A stretch of DNA of 64,000 bases from an uncultured Gammaproteobacteria bacterium (GTDB lineage Bacteria > Pseudomonadota > Gammaproteobacteria > Nitrosococcales > Methylophagaceae): contig CAJQOM010000035.1 of assembly GCA_905479985.1 (NCBI GenBank), positions 57,168 through 121,167 on the forward strand. Direction: 5' to 3'. The stretch's first letter is position 1. Every line of letters begins with the position of its first letter. The position numbers were made by a program, and so were the translations under genes. Positions 11,322 through 21,406 of this stretch are shown piece after piece. The notes beneath the pieces were generated by a model. It did no database searches. It saw only the letters and a program-made list of their open reading frames with translations, and was not told the origin of the DNA.

Positions 11322-11588
11322 CTATTTCGCTATTGCTTTTTCATGCTCATCGTAATAATAAGAGAGCATTTCGACTTTGGCTTCTTCACTCCAAGTCTCC
11401 TCTTCTAATAAACCATCATTAATTGCGTCCATTAAGCTTTCTGATAATTCTGAATAGGTTCCTACAATCGCTTCCACATTGTTTTGTAATGCCTGCTCAG
11501 ACTCTGCCGGCAACGTCGCTACAACATTATTACCATAGGCCAATACCGAGGCTGCTATTAATAATTGAAGTACTTTTTTACTTAACAT
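11322..11588 (-). CDS. Small secreted protein of unknown function
   Basis: An 88-aa protein with a clear signal peptide: two lysines, a hydrophobic core and a probable cleavage near VVA-T (about residue 25). The mature part is short, acidic and helical, with a YYYDEHEK sequence near the C-terminus. I start at the ATG at 11586-11588 because GAGG lies 8 nt upstream; the longer reading would add 11 non-signal residues. I recognise no family. It probably acts in the periplasm. It stands alone between prfC and the photolyase gene. Confidence 0.6.
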   Translation of the reverse strand: MLSKKVLQLLIAASVLAYGNNVVATLPAESEQALQNNVEAIVGTYSELSESLMDAINDGLLEEETWSEEAKVEMLSYYYDEHEKAIAK

Positions 11589-11781
11589 CTTATCTGCCTC
11601 TTGATTATTAGGTTGTCTCATCGGGCCAAGTTAATTCATACGCTTTTTTTGATGAGCGAATGTAGTTTACTTCTGCAGACATTAAATAATCCTGAACGAA
11701 ACATTAAAAAAAGATGAATACGCTTTAGAAATGCGTTTAGATCTCCATTAAGCTAATGTCGTAAGCGGTTATCTCGTTATT

Positions 11782-13197
11782 TTATGTTGGCTCTTCATTC
11801 TTTAAGGCTTTAAAAGCAGCCAAGGCTTGCTCTCTGGATGTCTTTAAATCAACTATTGGCATGGGGTAAGTTTTCCCTAACTCAACACTGGCTTGTTGCA
11901 ATACTTCGGTCGGTGCTTCCCACGGCTTGAATAAATATTTATCAGGTAGATCTTTTAATTCAGGGACAAATCGCCTCGTATACTCGCCCGTTTTATCAAA
12001 TTTTTCACCTTGTATAACCGGATTGAACACTCTGAAGTAAGGTGCCGCATCTGCACCACAACCCGCTATCCATTGCCAGCTGGCACTGTTACTGGCCAAA
12101 TCAGCGTCGACGAGACAATCCCAAAACCACGCTTCACCTTGCTGCCAGTGCAACAGCAGGTTTTTGACCAAAAATGAGCCGACAATCATTCTGACTCGGT
12201 TATGCATAAAGCCGGTTTGCCAAAGCTCTCTCATGCCGGCATCAATAATGGGGTAACCGGTTTTGCCTTGTTGCCATGCTTGTAATTTATCTCCCCCCCA
12301 TTGCCAAGGAAACCGATCGAATTTTCCTTGTAAGTTTTGTCTCGGCAACTGTGGGAAATGATAGAGCAAACTATAAGAAAATTCCCGCCAAGCTAATTCA
12401 CTCTGAAATGTCTCTAAGTGATGATTTTGTTCTCTATTTAAACTTTGATGCCAGACTTGATTAGGTGAAATTTGGCCAAAATGCAAATAAGGCGATAACC
12501 GGGAAGTATTGGCCTTGGCGGGCAAATTACGGCCTTCTTTATAATTTCTGATCCCTTGTTCCAGAAAAGTGACCATGGCATCTTCAGCCCCTTTTTCTGA
12601 ACTATCCCAATGCTGTATTACCGTTTTGTCCCAAGGAATATGTGGCAATAAACCCAGCTCTTCAAGCTTATACGAAGGCATCTTATTATCTACAAAAGTC
12701 ATTTTATTTGGCTTAGCTAACGGCGTTCTTGGTGCCTCTGCGCTCAAGCAACCTCGACGATAAAATGGCGTAAAAACTTTATAAGGTGTGCCGTCTTTCT
12801 TTAATACTTGCCAAGGTTCCCATAACAGACTGGCGTTACTGCTCTTTACCAAAACACCCTTTTCTGACAATGTTTGTTTAATGTCCTTATCTCGTCTTAT
12901 ACGCCAAGGCTCATAGCAGCGATTCCAATAAGCAGACGTTATATCATTGTTATCACATAATTGTTTGAGAATGGCTTTAGCATCGCCTTTATATAAGCTC
13001 AAATTGCCTTGTAGAGACCGATTCAAGTCTGCTAATGCATAATGTAACCAAACACGGCTTGCTCCACCCATTTTATCTTCATTGGCATTACTATCGTCTA
13101 AGATGTAAATAGGTAAGATCTCGCCCGCTATAGCCGCTTCAACCAAAGCAGGATTATCTTTAACACGTAAATCTTGGCGGAACCACATAATATTCAT
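11782..13197 (-). CDS. phrB: Deoxyribodipyrimidine photolyase
   Basis: Flavoenzyme that reverses UV-induced cyclobutane dimers using blue light. The 471-aa protein has the antenna-domain start MWFRQDLRxKDNPAL and the FAD-binding half. Marks of the latter are SPYLHFGQIS, the WREF block and the run IDAGMRELWQTGFMHNR, followed by DADLASNSASWQWxAG. These fit class I CPD photolyases; a cryptochrome-like role cannot be excluded from sequence alone. It is divergent from aqpZ across a 123-bp gap. A photolyase suggests exposure to sunlight at some life stage. Confidence 0.93.
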   Translation of the reverse strand: MNIMWFRQDLRVKDNPALVEAAIAGEILPIYILDDSNANEDKMGGASRVWLHYALADLNRSLQGNLSLYKGDAKAILKQLCDNNDITSAYWNRCYEPWRIRRDKDIKQTLSEKGVLVKSSNASLLWEPWQVLKKDGTPYKVFTPFYRRGCLSAEAPRTPLAKPNKMTFVDNKMPSYKLEELGLLPHIPWDKTVIQHWDSSEKGAEDAMVTFLEQGIRNYKEGRNLPAKANTSRLSPYLHFGQISPNQVWHQSLNREQNHHLETFQSELAWREFSYSLLYHFPQLPRQNLQGKFDRFPWQWGGDKLQAWQQGKTGYPIIDAGMRELWQTGFMHNRVRMIVGSFLVKNLLLHWQQGEAWFWDCLVDADLASNSASWQWIAGCGADAAPYFRVFNPVIQGEKFDKTGEYTRRFVPELKDLPDKYLFKPWEAPTEVLQQASVELGKTYPMPIVDLKTSREQALAAFKALKNEEPT

Positions 13198-13320
13198 CGA
13201 ACTATCTTACTTGCTTTGAGCTTAATATTCAGCCTTTGCAATGATTAAATTCTGTATGAATTCATTCTCTATTCAGATTAACCCTGATAAGGTTTAAATT
13301 TAAGCAAGGAGGATATTAAT

Positions 13321-14013
13321 ATGACGTTATCAAAAAAATTGGCAGCCGAATTTATCGGCACATTTTGGCTGGTATTGGGCGGTTGTGGTAGTGCTGTTCT
13401 GGCCGCTGCATTTCCAGAAGTGGGCATTGGTTTAGTCGGTGTTTCTTTGGCTTTCGGTTTAACTGTTTTAACCATGGCCTATGCTATTGGCCATATTTCA
13501 GGTTGCCATCTCAACCCTGCGGTTTCATTTGGTTTATGGTCGAGTGGTCGCTTTTCTTCATCTGAGCTCCTCCCCTATATTATTTTTCAAGTATTGGGCG
13601 GTATTGCAGGTGCGGGTATTTTATACTTAATTGCATCTGGTCAAGCCGGGTTTGACGTCACGGCAGGATTTGCTTCTAATGGCTTTGGTGAACACTCACC
13701 TGGCGGTTATAGTTTTAATGCTGTTTTGATTGCTGAAGTTGTTATGACATTTATGTTTTTGATGATCATTTTAGGGGCGACAGATCACCGTGCGCCGACA
13801 GGGTTTGCCCCCATCGCTATTGGCTTAGGGTTAACCTTGATTCACTTAATCACTATCCCTGTTAGTAATACTTCTGTTAACCCCGCTCGTAGTACTGGTG
13901 TTGCTTTATTCCAAGGTGATTGGGCTGTATCACAGTTGTGGTTATTCTGGCTGGCACCGATTGTTGGCGCTATTCTCGCCGGTATCCTATATCGTTGGTT
14001 TGCTGAGGATTAA
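13321..14013 (+). CDS. aqpZ: Aquaporin Z
   Basis: Water-selective channel of the inner membrane. The 230-aa protein has six membrane segments and both NPA half-helix motifs (65-67 and 187-189). The second is followed by Arg190, the selectivity-filter arginine. The segment [20 protein letters not shown] closely follows E. coli AqpZ, including the filter histidine. A strong AAGGAGG ribosome-binding site lies at 13306-13312, 8 nt before the ATG. It is monocistronic on the plus strand and convergent with the DUF2909 gene. Confidence 0.95.
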   Translation: MTLSKKLAAEFIGTFWLVLGGCGSAVLAAAFPEVGIGLVGVSLAFGLTVLTMAYAIGHISGCHLNPAVSFGLWSSGRFSSSELLPYIIFQVLGGIAGAGILYLIASGQAGFDVTAGFASNGFGEHSPGGYSFNAVLIAEVVMTFMFLMIILGATDHRAPTGFAPIAIGLGLTLIHLITIPVSNTSVNPARSTGVALFQGDWAVSQLWLFWLAPIVGAILAGILYRWFAED

Positions 14014-14092
14014 ACGCCTTATACCAAGTCAAAATAGCGCTATGCATTCATTTAATCATAGCGGTTTTTAGTCAAATAAAGTCGCCATCGTG

Positions 14093-14377
14093 TTATTCAC
14101 TGGCGGCTTTTTTCTTTTCTGCTGCCTGATTTTGTTCCATTTGTTTCACTAGCCTTGGATCTTGGTGTGGACCATGAAATTTAATCCAACCGTTGTAATT
14201 TGCTAAGACCAGAAAAGCAATCAGTACAGCAGAAAATGTGACCCGCAATGTTAAGAAATTTGCGACGCCATCTGCTTGCTGCTTGCCTTTGCTACTCACC
14301 ATAAAATAGAGTGCTCTGAATAAGCAGAACAAGACAATAAGAATTAATCCAAGGATGAAGAGTTTTGCGAAATCCAA
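14093..14377 (-). CDS. DUF2909 twin-transmembrane protein
   Basis: A 94-aa membrane protein with two hydrophobic helices (about 6-27 and 48-65), a short basic loop between them and a charged, lysine-rich tail. This matches the small twin-transmembrane DUF2909 family, often found near cytochrome oxidase and heme A genes, though none are here. The start is TTG at 14375-14377, supported by AAGGA six nt upstream; no ATG is available until residue 26. Function unknown. Confidence 0.7.
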   Translation of the reverse strand: MDFAKLFILGLILIVLFCLFRALYFMVSSKGKQQADGVANFLTLRVTFSAVLIAFLVLANYNGWIKFHGPHQDPRLVKQMEQNQAAEKKKAASE

Positions 14378-14545
14378 TTGCTGTCCTTTTTAATTACGGT
14401 TAAATGCCATTATTATCATAATTGGCTTGAAAGTGAAGTTTATGAAAAGCACTCTGTTAATTATTAACTCTAAATATAATAAAAATCAATATATTAAGGT
14501 ATTTACTTGAAATAAAATATTTTATCATGCCTCTTTATCAGGCAT

Positions 14546-14575
14546 AAAAAAACCCCGATAGTTCGGGGCTTTTTT
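14546..14575. terminator. Bidirectional terminator downstream of pnp
   Basis: A CCCCGA/TCGGGG stem with a short TAG/T loop (14553-14568) is flanked by runs of A on the left and T on the right. It can therefore terminate the minus-strand pnp transcript, which stops 20-30 bp away, and any plus-strand transcript. A second small hairpin (ATGCCT...AGGCAT, 14527-14545) lies just beyond it. Confidence 0.85.
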
Positions 14576-14594
14576 ATTTGTTTCCTAGTGTTGC

Positions 14595-16688
14595 TTAGTC
14601 TTGGCTTTCTTCGTGGACAGCTTTCATGCTTAAACGAATACGACCTTGACGATCAACTTCTAATACTTTCACTTTAATGCTATCGCCTTCAGATAATTTG
14701 TCGCTGATATTTTCAACACGCTCATCTGAAATTTGTGAAATATGAACCAAACCGTCTTTACCCGGCAGGATGGTGACAAAGGCACCAAAATCCATCAATT
14801 TAGCAACAACACCATCGTAGATAGTGCCTACTTCAACTTCAGCAGTGATTTGTTCGATGCGGTGTAATGCATCTTGACCCGCATTATAATCAGAAGAGAA
14901 AATCATCACGGTGCCATCATCTTGAATATCAATCACTGCACCGGTTTCTTCGGTCAAGGCACGGATGGTTGCACCACCTTTACCAATAACGTCACGAATC
15001 TTATCTGAATTGATCTTGATAGTAATAATCCGTGGTGCAAATTCAGACATTTCTTCACGATGTGATGCAAGATTAGCATTCATCGTTTCAAGAATAGTTA
15101 AACGGCCATCACGTGCTTGAGCAAGTGCTGTACGCATAATTTCTTCATTGATACCTTCGATCTTGATATCCATTTGCAATGCAGTGATACCTTTTTCAGT
15201 ACCAGCCACTTTAAAGTCCATATCACCAAGGTGATCTTCGTCACCTAAGATATCTGTTAAAACAGCATAACCTGCATCTTCTTTGATTAAGCCCATTGCG
15301 ATACCGGCAACAGGTGATTTAATCGGTACACCCGCATCCATTAACGCTAAGCTGGTACCACAGACTGATGCCATAGAGCTTGAGCCATTTGACTCTGTAA
15401 TTTCAGAGACGACACGGACAACATATGGGAATTCTTCAGCAGAAGGCATGACCGCTTGGATACCGCGTTTTGCTAATTTACCATGGCCAATTTCACGGCG
15501 TTTTGGTGAACCAACAAAACCTGTTTCACCTACACAGAATGGCGGGAAGTTGTAGTGCAACATGAAACGGTCACGGTATTCACCTTCAACCGCATCAATC
15601 ATTTGAGCATCACGCTCAGCACCTAATGTCGCCACTACCACGGCTTGTGTTTCACCACGCGTGAATAAGGCTGAGCCATGAACACGAGGTAATACTGTTG
15701 TTTCAACAGTCACTTGGCGAACAGTCGCTGTATCACGACCATCGATACGTGGTTCACCAGCAATAACTCTACCGCGAACCAATTCTTTTTCTAATTTAGC
15801 AAAAGCACCTTTCACATCATCAGCAGACATTTCAGACGCTTCACCCGTTAATGCTTCAACAGCAGCATCACGAATAGATCCTAATTCATCTTGGCGAACC
15901 ATTTTATCGCTGATGGCGTAAGCTTTTTCAATGCCAGCATACGCATTTGCTTTTACTGCGGTATAAATAGCAGGATCTTTTTCTTCTATCGACCAATCCC
16001 ACTCTTCTTTGCCAGCTTCTGCTTTTAATTCACTGACTAAGTTAATCGCTGTTTGCAATTGCTCGTGGCCATACATCACTGCACCAAGCATCACTTCTTC
16101 TGGTAATTCAGACGCTTCAGACTCAACCATCAATACGGCACTATCGGTACCAGCAACAATTAAATCTAAATCACTGACCAGTAATTGTTCTTTGCTTGGG
16201 TTCAGTACATAGTTACCTTCAATGTAACCAACACGTGCACCACCAATTGGGCCACTAAATGGGATACCTGAAATAGCCAATGCTGCAGAAGCACCAATCA
16301 TGGCAGGAATATCAGGGTCAATCGCAGGGTCAAGTGCCACTACTGTTGCAATCACTTGCACTTCATTTAAGAAGCCTTTTGGAAACAAAGGACGTAGTGG
16401 GCGATCGATTAAACGCGATGTGAGCGTTTCTTTTTCACTTGGACGACCTTCACGTTTAAAGAAACCACCAGGGATTTTACCCGCTGAATAAGTACGTTCT
16501 TGGTAATTCACCGTTAAAGGAAAAAAGCCTTGGCCAGGTTGTACTGATTTTTTGCCTACCACGGTCACCATGACTGATGTTTCGCCTAGGCTAGCAATCA
16601 CTGCACCGCCGGCTTGACGGGCAATTTTTCCTGTTTCAAGACTGAGACTATGTTCACCATATTGAACTGTCTTTTTTACTGAATTCAC
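14595..16688 (-). CDS. pnp: Polyribonucleotide nucleotidyltransferase (PNPase)
   Basis: Phosphorolytic 3'-5' exoribonuclease and degradosome partner. It has two RNase PH domains (about 5-215 and 310-530), then a KH domain ([16 protein letters not shown]) and a C-terminal S1 domain ([15 protein letters not shown]). I start at GTG 16686-16688 (697 aa), where AGAGGAAAG sits upstream. The longer in-frame reading from 16751 would add 21 residues with no counterpart in the family. It follows rpsO across a terminator-like hairpin, the classic rpsO-pnp arrangement. Its own leader would be the place for RNase-based autoregulation (known in E. coli, not shown here). Confidence 0.96.
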   Translation of the reverse strand: MNSVKKTVQYGEHSLSLETGKIARQAGGAVIASLGETSVMVTVVGKKSVQPGQGFFPLTVNYQERTYSAGKIPGGFFKREGRPSEKETLTSRLIDRPLRPLFPKGFLNEVQVIATVVALDPAIDPDIPAMIGASAALAISGIPFSGPIGGARVGYIEGNYVLNPSKEQLLVSDLDLIVAGTDSAVLMVESEASELPEEVMLGAVMYGHEQLQTAINLVSELKAEAGKEEWDWSIEEKDPAIYTAVKANAYAGIEKAYAISDKMVRQDELGSIRDAAVEALTGEASEMSADDVKGAFAKLEKELVRGRVIAGEPRIDGRDTATVRQVTVETTVLPRVHGSALFTRGETQAVVVATLGAERDAQMIDAVEGEYRDRFMLHYNFPPFCVGETGFVGSPKRREIGHGKLAKRGIQAVMPSAEEFPYVVRVVSEITESNGSSSMASVCGTSLALMDAGVPIKSPVAGIAMGLIKEDAGYAVLTDILGDEDHLGDMDFKVAGTEKGITALQMDIKIEGINEEIMRTALAQARDGRLTILETMNANLASHREEMSEFAPRIITIKINSDKIRDVIGKGGATIRALTEETGAVIDIQDDGTVMIFSSDYNAGQDALHRIEQITAEVEVGTIYDGVVAKLMDFGAFVTILPGKDGLVHISQISDERVENISDKLSEGDSIKVKVLEVDRQGRIRLSMKAVHEESQD

Positions 16689-16754
16689 TATTCTTTCCTC
16701 TATCTGACTGACTATGCGAACCGGCTTATTCCGATCGCTATCGTTTTTCATAAC

Positions 16755-16793
16755 AAAAATGCCCCTGAAGGGTTAGCTTCAGAGGCATTTTTT
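16755..16793. terminator. rpsO-pnp intergenic terminator
   Basis: A long stem (ATGCC-C-CTGAAG pairing with CTTCAG-A-GGCAT, one mismatch) is flanked by five A and six T, so it can act on both strands. It lies between rpsO and pnp. In E. coli the equivalent terminator partly uncouples the two genes and allows read-through. Confidence 0.85.
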
Positions 16794-16866
16794 AAATACT
16801 AAAACCTTGCTCATTACATAATGAGGACTCGGTTTTTAAAATAATTTTTCTCACTATTACCAATGC

Positions 16867-17136
16867 TTAACGACGTAAACCTAAGCTTGCAATCAAATCA
16901 CGGTAACGTACGACATCTTTCTTTTTCAAGTAATCTAACATCTTACGGCGGCCACTGACCATTTTTAATAGGCCTTGGCGCGAATGATGGTCGTGAATGT
17001 TATTTTTAAAGTGATCTGACAAGTTTGTGATACGTGCTGTTAGCAAAGCAACTTGCACTTCTGCAGAACCGGTATCGGTTTCAGTACGCTTGTATTTTTC
17101 GATAACTTCTTTTGTTTGTTCTAAAGATAATGACAT
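16867..17136 (-). CDS. rpsO: 30S ribosomal protein S15
   Basis: Primary 16S rRNA-binding protein of the small-subunit platform. The start at 17134-17136 gives [10 protein letters not shown] and 89 aa, exactly the family length. A longer frame reaches 17235 but adds 33 residues never seen in S15. The conserved [16 protein letters not shown] and [10 protein letters not shown]...[10 protein letters not shown] blocks are present. It lies downstream of truB in the rimP-nusA-infB-rbfA-truB-rpsO-pnp operon. Confidence 0.97.
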   Translation of the reverse strand: MSLSLEQTKEVIEKYKRTETDTGSAEVQVALLTARITNLSDHFKNNIHDHHSRQGLLKMVSGRRKMLDYLKKKDVVRYRDLIASLGLRR

Positions 17137-17268
17137 TAACAACTCCAACTTTTTTTGTAGGTTATTCCTACTAGCTAAATTCTGGATTATCTCAGCCATT
17201 TCAGACCAATATATCCAACCAATTAAAGGCGGCAATTCTACCGAGTTTCTATTTGATAAACAAGGCTT

Positions 17269-18195
17269 TTACAACGTTTCATCAACAACAAAAACGCGCT
17301 TCGGTGAAACAGTACCGTTTTCGGTCATTTCACCTAAACCTAGAAAGTCATTTTCCCGATCAAATAAACGAATTTGTGCGCTTTGAAATACGTCTTCGAC
17401 TTGTGCCGTCTGACCTTGTCTTAGGGCTAATACTTGCTGGTCATCAACCGTGACACTTGGCCAAATCGGTAAGGCATTTTCAGAAGGTAACAGCAACTCA
17501 TCTAGTGCCGCCACGCCTTGCTCTGCCAATGACTCTAACGCTAATATTGATACTGCGTTAGCAATGTCATAACCCGCGGCGGCTACGCGGCGTAGCATGG
17601 TGACATGCCCCCCCGTCCCCAATGCATGACTAATATCTTCTACTAAAGTCCGGATGTAAGTCCCTTTACTACAACAGACATCCAAGGTGAAACTCTCTTG
17701 AGTAAAGGAAATCAAGTTAATATCATAGATATTTATATGACGTGATTTTCTTTCTACTTCAATCCCTTGGCGTGCTAACTTATAAAGTGGTTGACCTTTA
17801 TGCTTTAAAGCTGAAAACATCGGAGGGACTTGTTGTTGCTCACCTTTAAACTGTGTGATCACATTTAGTAAGTTTTGTTCTGTGATAATCGGAACTGCCA
17901 GTTCCTCAACGATATTACCATCTGAATCACCACTGTCTGTGATTACACCTAACTGGCAGGTCACGTGGTAGCGTTTGTCTGCATCTAACAAATAAGATGA
18001 CAGTTTCGTTGCTTCGCCTAAACAAATGGGCAATACGCCGGTGGCTAAGGGATCTAAGCTACCGGTATGTCCGGCCTTTTTTGCATCAAATAAGCGCTTA
18101 ACTTGCTGTAACACGTGATTTGAGCTACGGCCTGTCGGTTTATCGATCACGATAATACCGGTGATGTTCCGACCTTTTTTATTACGACGGCCCAT
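17269..18195 (-). CDS. truB: tRNA pseudouridine(55) synthase
   Basis: Forms pseudouridine 55 in the T-loop of all elongator tRNAs. The 308-aa protein begins with the GIIVIDKPTG block and has the catalytic aspartate D48 in HTGSLDPLATG. It then has the RYHVTCQLGV segment, the SKGTYIRTLVEDI block and a C-terminal PUA-like domain. It starts 5 bp after rbfA and is separated from the rpsO start by 132 bp. Confidence 0.96.
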   Translation of the reverse strand: MGRRNKKGRNITGIIVIDKPTGRSSNHVLQQVKRLFDAKKAGHTGSLDPLATGVLPICLGEATKLSSYLLDADKRYHVTCQLGVITDSGDSDGNIVEELAVPIITEQNLLNVITQFKGEQQQVPPMFSALKHKGQPLYKLARQGIEVERKSRHINIYDINLISFTQESFTLDVCCSKGTYIRTLVEDISHALGTGGHVTMLRRVAAAGYDIANAVSILALESLAEQGVAALDELLLPSENALPIWPSVTVDDQQVLALRQGQTAQVEDVFQSAQIRLFDRENDFLGLGEMTENGTVSPKRVFVVDETL

Positions 18196-18200
18196 CTGGC

Positions 18201-18572
18201 TTAGTCGTCTATCAGATCTTTGTTGGCTTTTGCTATCAGTTCGTCCATACGAAAGCCATGCTCTAATGACTTATCATAAAGAAAACGGAGTTCTGGAATG
18301 CTTCTAATTTCGACGCGTTTGGCTATGCCGCGCTTTAAGAAACCTGCCGCATTAGTCAGGCCAGCAATACATTCACTCACATCTTGTTCTGATTCAACAC
18401 CATTCAGTCTTGTGACATAGACTTTGGCGTATTTCAAATCTGATGTGATCTCCACATGTGACACGGTCACCATGCCAACACGTGGATCAGAGACTTCTTG
18501 TTGAATCATCTGCGCCAATTCACGCATGATGACTTCGCCAATTCGACTGGTACGGCTAAACTCTTGCGCCAT
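18201..18572 (-). CDS. rbfA: 30S ribosome-binding factor A
   Basis: Small KH-fold factor for late 16S rRNA 5'-end maturation and cold adaptation. The 123-aa protein has the R-x-x-R-(I/V)-GE start, the DPRVGMVTVSHVEIT block and the ELRFLYDKSLEHG sequence near the C-terminus. Its ATG shares one base with the infB stop codon (TAATG), so translation is probably coupled. It is flanked by infB and truB. Confidence 0.96.
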   Translation of the reverse strand: MAQEFSRTSRIGEVIMRELAQMIQQEVSDPRVGMVTVSHVEITSDLKYAKVYVTRLNGVESEQDVSECIAGLTNAAGFLKRGIAKRVEIRSIPELRFLYDKSLEHGFRMDELIAKANKDLIDD

Positions 18573-21403
18573 TATAAAGTCGGTTTCATTAAGACGCGTT
18601 CGAAGACCTCAATTTGGTCTCCTGCTTGCACATCTTTGTAGTTCTTAACACCGATACCACACTCAACACCAGACTGAACTTCATTAACATCATCTTTGAA
18701 GCGACGTAATGATTCTAGTTCACCTTCATAAATCACGACATTATCTCGTAACACACGAATTGGATTGGCACGTTTGATCGTGCCTTCTGTCACTAAACAA
18801 CCAGCGATATCACCAAATTTCGGCGAGCTGAAGACTTCGGAAACCTTAGCCAGACCCATGATTTCGTCTTTATAGACTGGTTCAAGCATACCTGTCATCG
18901 CTTGTGTCACAACATCAATCAAGTCATAGATAATACTGAAATACTGAACATCTAAGCCTTTTTCAGCAATAACTTTACGCGCTGTATTATCAGCTCGGAC
19001 ATTAAAACCAACCAAAATAGCATCTGACGCAGCCGCTAATTGTGCATCGGTTTCATTAATGCCACCAACGCCTGATGATACAATGCGGACTTTCACTTTA
19101 TCCGTTGAGAGTTTAATCAAGCCTTGGCTGACCGCTTCCGCACTACCATGGACATCCGCTTTTACAACGACATTCAATGTTTTGACGTCGCCGCTCTCCA
19201 TCTTGTTAAACATATCATCTAATTTGGCCGCTTGTTGCTGCGCCATCTTAGTTTCGCGTGCTTTTGTTTGACGGAATTGCGCAATTTCACGTGCTTTACG
19301 TTCATCTGGTGCAACTTGTAATTCGTCACCTGAAGCCGGTGTGCCAGAGAGACCTAATAATTCAACCGGTGTCGATGGCCCCGCTTCTGATAAAGTTTCG
19401 CCTCGGTCATTAGACATTGCTCTAACACGGCCATACTCTTGTCCGACGACGACAATGTCACCTTTCTTCAACGTACCACTTTGTACCAATACCGTCACAA
19501 TGACGCCACGGCCTTTATCGAGACGTGATTCGATGACAGTCCCTTTTGCTGGTCCCGTTTCTGGCGCGGTGAGTTCCATGACTTCCGCTTGCAATGAAAT
19601 GACATCTAATAAATCATCAATACCTTGACCTGTCAGCGCCGATACTGGCACGAATGGCACGTCACCACCCCAATCTTCTGGAATGACGTCATGATTCGCT
19701 AACTCTTGTTTTACTTTATCCGGGTTAGCCGTTTCTTTATCCATTTTATTCATCGCTACGATCAACGTCGCGTTCGCCGCTTTAGAATGCTGAACGGCTT
19801 CGATTGTTTGCGGCATCACACTATCATCGGCAGCAACAGCAAGAATAACAATATCCGTGACTTGAGCACCACGAGAACGCATTTCTGTAAACGCCGCATG
19901 ACCAGGGGTATCTAAAAATGTAATTTTACCACGGCTGGTTTCTACTTTATAGGCACCAATATGTTGTGTAATACCACCGGCTTCGCCTGATGTGACTTTG
20001 GTGGTACGGATGTAATCTAATAGTGATGTTTTACCATGATCGACATGGCCCATCACCGTAACAACAGGGGCTCTAGCCACACTGTCCGCATCGTCGACAT
20101 CACTTACTTGAAGCGATAACTCAACTTCATTTTCTTGGACTGGTTTTGCTATATGGCCCATTTCTTCGATGACAATAACGGCGGTATCTTGGTCTAAAAC
20201 TTGGTTGATAGTGGCCATCGTCCCTAGGCCCATCAATGCTTTAATCACTTCACCCGCTTTAACTGACATACGCAATGCTAAGTCAGAGACACTGATCGTA
20301 TCAGGGACATTAACTTCGTGTACGACAGGTGCTGTAGGCATTGAAAAGCCATGCTCTGATGACGTTTCCATCAACGCAGTTGACCGTTGTTGATTCATGC
20401 CCTTCTTCTTCTTACGACGGCCACCCTTGCCATTTTGCACATGAAGCTCTTTACGCTCATTATTGTCACTCTTACCGTAACGTTGACCACGTCGACCGGC
20501 TTTTTCTTTCTCTTTTTCTTTCGCGGGTGCTTCTGCTGGTTTAGCTTCTTTCGCTTTAGCACGTGCTTCTTTTTGTTCTTTTGCTAGCTTATCGGCAATG
20601 GCTTTCGCTTTCGCTCTTTCTTTTTCTAATTCAGCCTCTTCTATACGCGCTAATTTGCGTTCTTTTAAGGCACGCTCAGCTTCAACACGAGCTAAGTTAG
20701 CCGCACGGCGTTTGGCATCAGCTTCTTCTAGTTTTTGGTGTGCTATCTGTGATGCACTAAGCTGCTTCTCTGCCTTTTTAGCCACTTTCTTCTTAGGCTC
20801 TTTGGCTTCAGCTGCCAATGCTTTTTGTTCTTCTTCTGCCGCTAACCTTGCTTCTTCAGCAGCTTCTTTTTCAGCTTCGACGGCTGCTTTAATGATTGCG
20901 GCTTCACGAGCGGCTTCTTCAGCGTCTAACTGTTGTTTGACCTCGAGCTGCTGCTGTTCTTTGTGATTAGCCTCTTCTTGTTCCTGACGTAGTGCTGCTT
21001 CTTCCGCTGCTTTTTCTGCTGCAGCTTTTTCTTCTGCTTCTTTTTGCTTTAAGAGTTCTTCAGCAGCAACTTGCGCATCATCTGTTTCACTTCGTTTAAC
21101 GTAAGTGCGTTTTTTTCTCACTTCAACACTAACGCTGCGACCGCCATGACGTGAGGCACCACCCAACTTGATTTCACTGACTGATTTACGTTTCAGGGTG
21201 ATTTTTTTAGGTGAAGCGGTTTCGCCTTCGGCTGTTTTACCATGACGATTTTGCAAAAACATCAGTAATGTTTGCTTTTGATCTTCGGTAATTTTATCTG
21301 TTGGCTTGGATACGGTTATCCCTGCTTCGTTTAATTGCTCTACCAGACGTTCTGGCTCAACGCCGACTGTCGCAGCGAGGTCTTTCACCTTCATATCGCT
21401 CAT
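18572..21403 (-). CDS. infB: Translation initiation factor IF-2
   Basis: GTPase that delivers initiator fMet-tRNA to the 30S subunit. The 943-aa protein has an N-terminal IF2_N helix bundle (1-52), a long highly charged Lys/Glu/Ala-rich linker (about 100-330), a second IF2_N module, the G domain beginning GHVDHGKTS (about 450), and the C1/C2 domains. The charged linker is the most variable part of the family, and it generates many spurious long frames on the opposite strand. It begins 3 bp after the nusA stop. Confidence 0.97.
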   Translation of the reverse strand: MSDMKVKDLAATVGVEPERLVEQLNEAGITVSKPTDKITEDQKQTLLMFLQNRHGKTAEGETASPKKITLKRKSVSEIKLGGASRHGGRSVSVEVRKKRTYVKRSETDDAQVAAEELLKQKEAEEKAAAEKAAEEAALRQEQEEANHKEQQQLEVKQQLDAEEAAREAAIIKAAVEAEKEAAEEARLAAEEEQKALAAEAKEPKKKVAKKAEKQLSASQIAHQKLEEADAKRRAANLARVEAERALKERKLARIEEAELEKERAKAKAIADKLAKEQKEARAKAKEAKPAEAPAKEKEKEKAGRRGQRYGKSDNNERKELHVQNGKGGRRKKKKGMNQQRSTALMETSSEHGFSMPTAPVVHEVNVPDTISVSDLALRMSVKAGEVIKALMGLGTMATINQVLDQDTAVIVIEEMGHIAKPVQENEVELSLQVSDVDDADSVARAPVVTVMGHVDHGKTSLLDYIRTTKVTSGEAGGITQHIGAYKVETSRGKITFLDTPGHAAFTEMRSRGAQVTDIVILAVAADDSVMPQTIEAVQHSKAANATLIVAMNKMDKETANPDKVKQELANHDVIPEDWGGDVPFVPVSALTGQGIDDLLDVISLQAEVMELTAPETGPAKGTVIESRLDKGRGVIVTVLVQSGTLKKGDIVVVGQEYGRVRAMSNDRGETLSEAGPSTPVELLGLSGTPASGDELQVAPDERKAREIAQFRQTKARETKMAQQQAAKLDDMFNKMESGDVKTLNVVVKADVHGSAEAVSQGLIKLSTDKVKVRIVSSGVGGINETDAQLAAASDAILVGFNVRADNTARKVIAEKGLDVQYFSIIYDLIDVVTQAMTGMLEPVYKDEIMGLAKVSEVFSSPKFGDIAGCLVTEGTIKRANPIRVLRDNVVIYEGELESLRRFKDDVNEVQSGVECGIGVKNYKDVQAGDQIEVFERVLMKPTL

Positions 21404-21406
21404 TGC

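Noticed and set aside
16689..16751. Extended N-terminus of PNPase
   Set aside because: The extra 21 codons are in frame but contain the AGAGGAAAG ribosome-binding site for the GTG at 16688 and have no counterpart in known PNPases.
20598..20966. Cys/Ser/Phe-rich plus-strand frame opposite the infB linker
   Set aside because: It is the complement of the repetitive Glu/Lys/Ala linker codons of IF-2.
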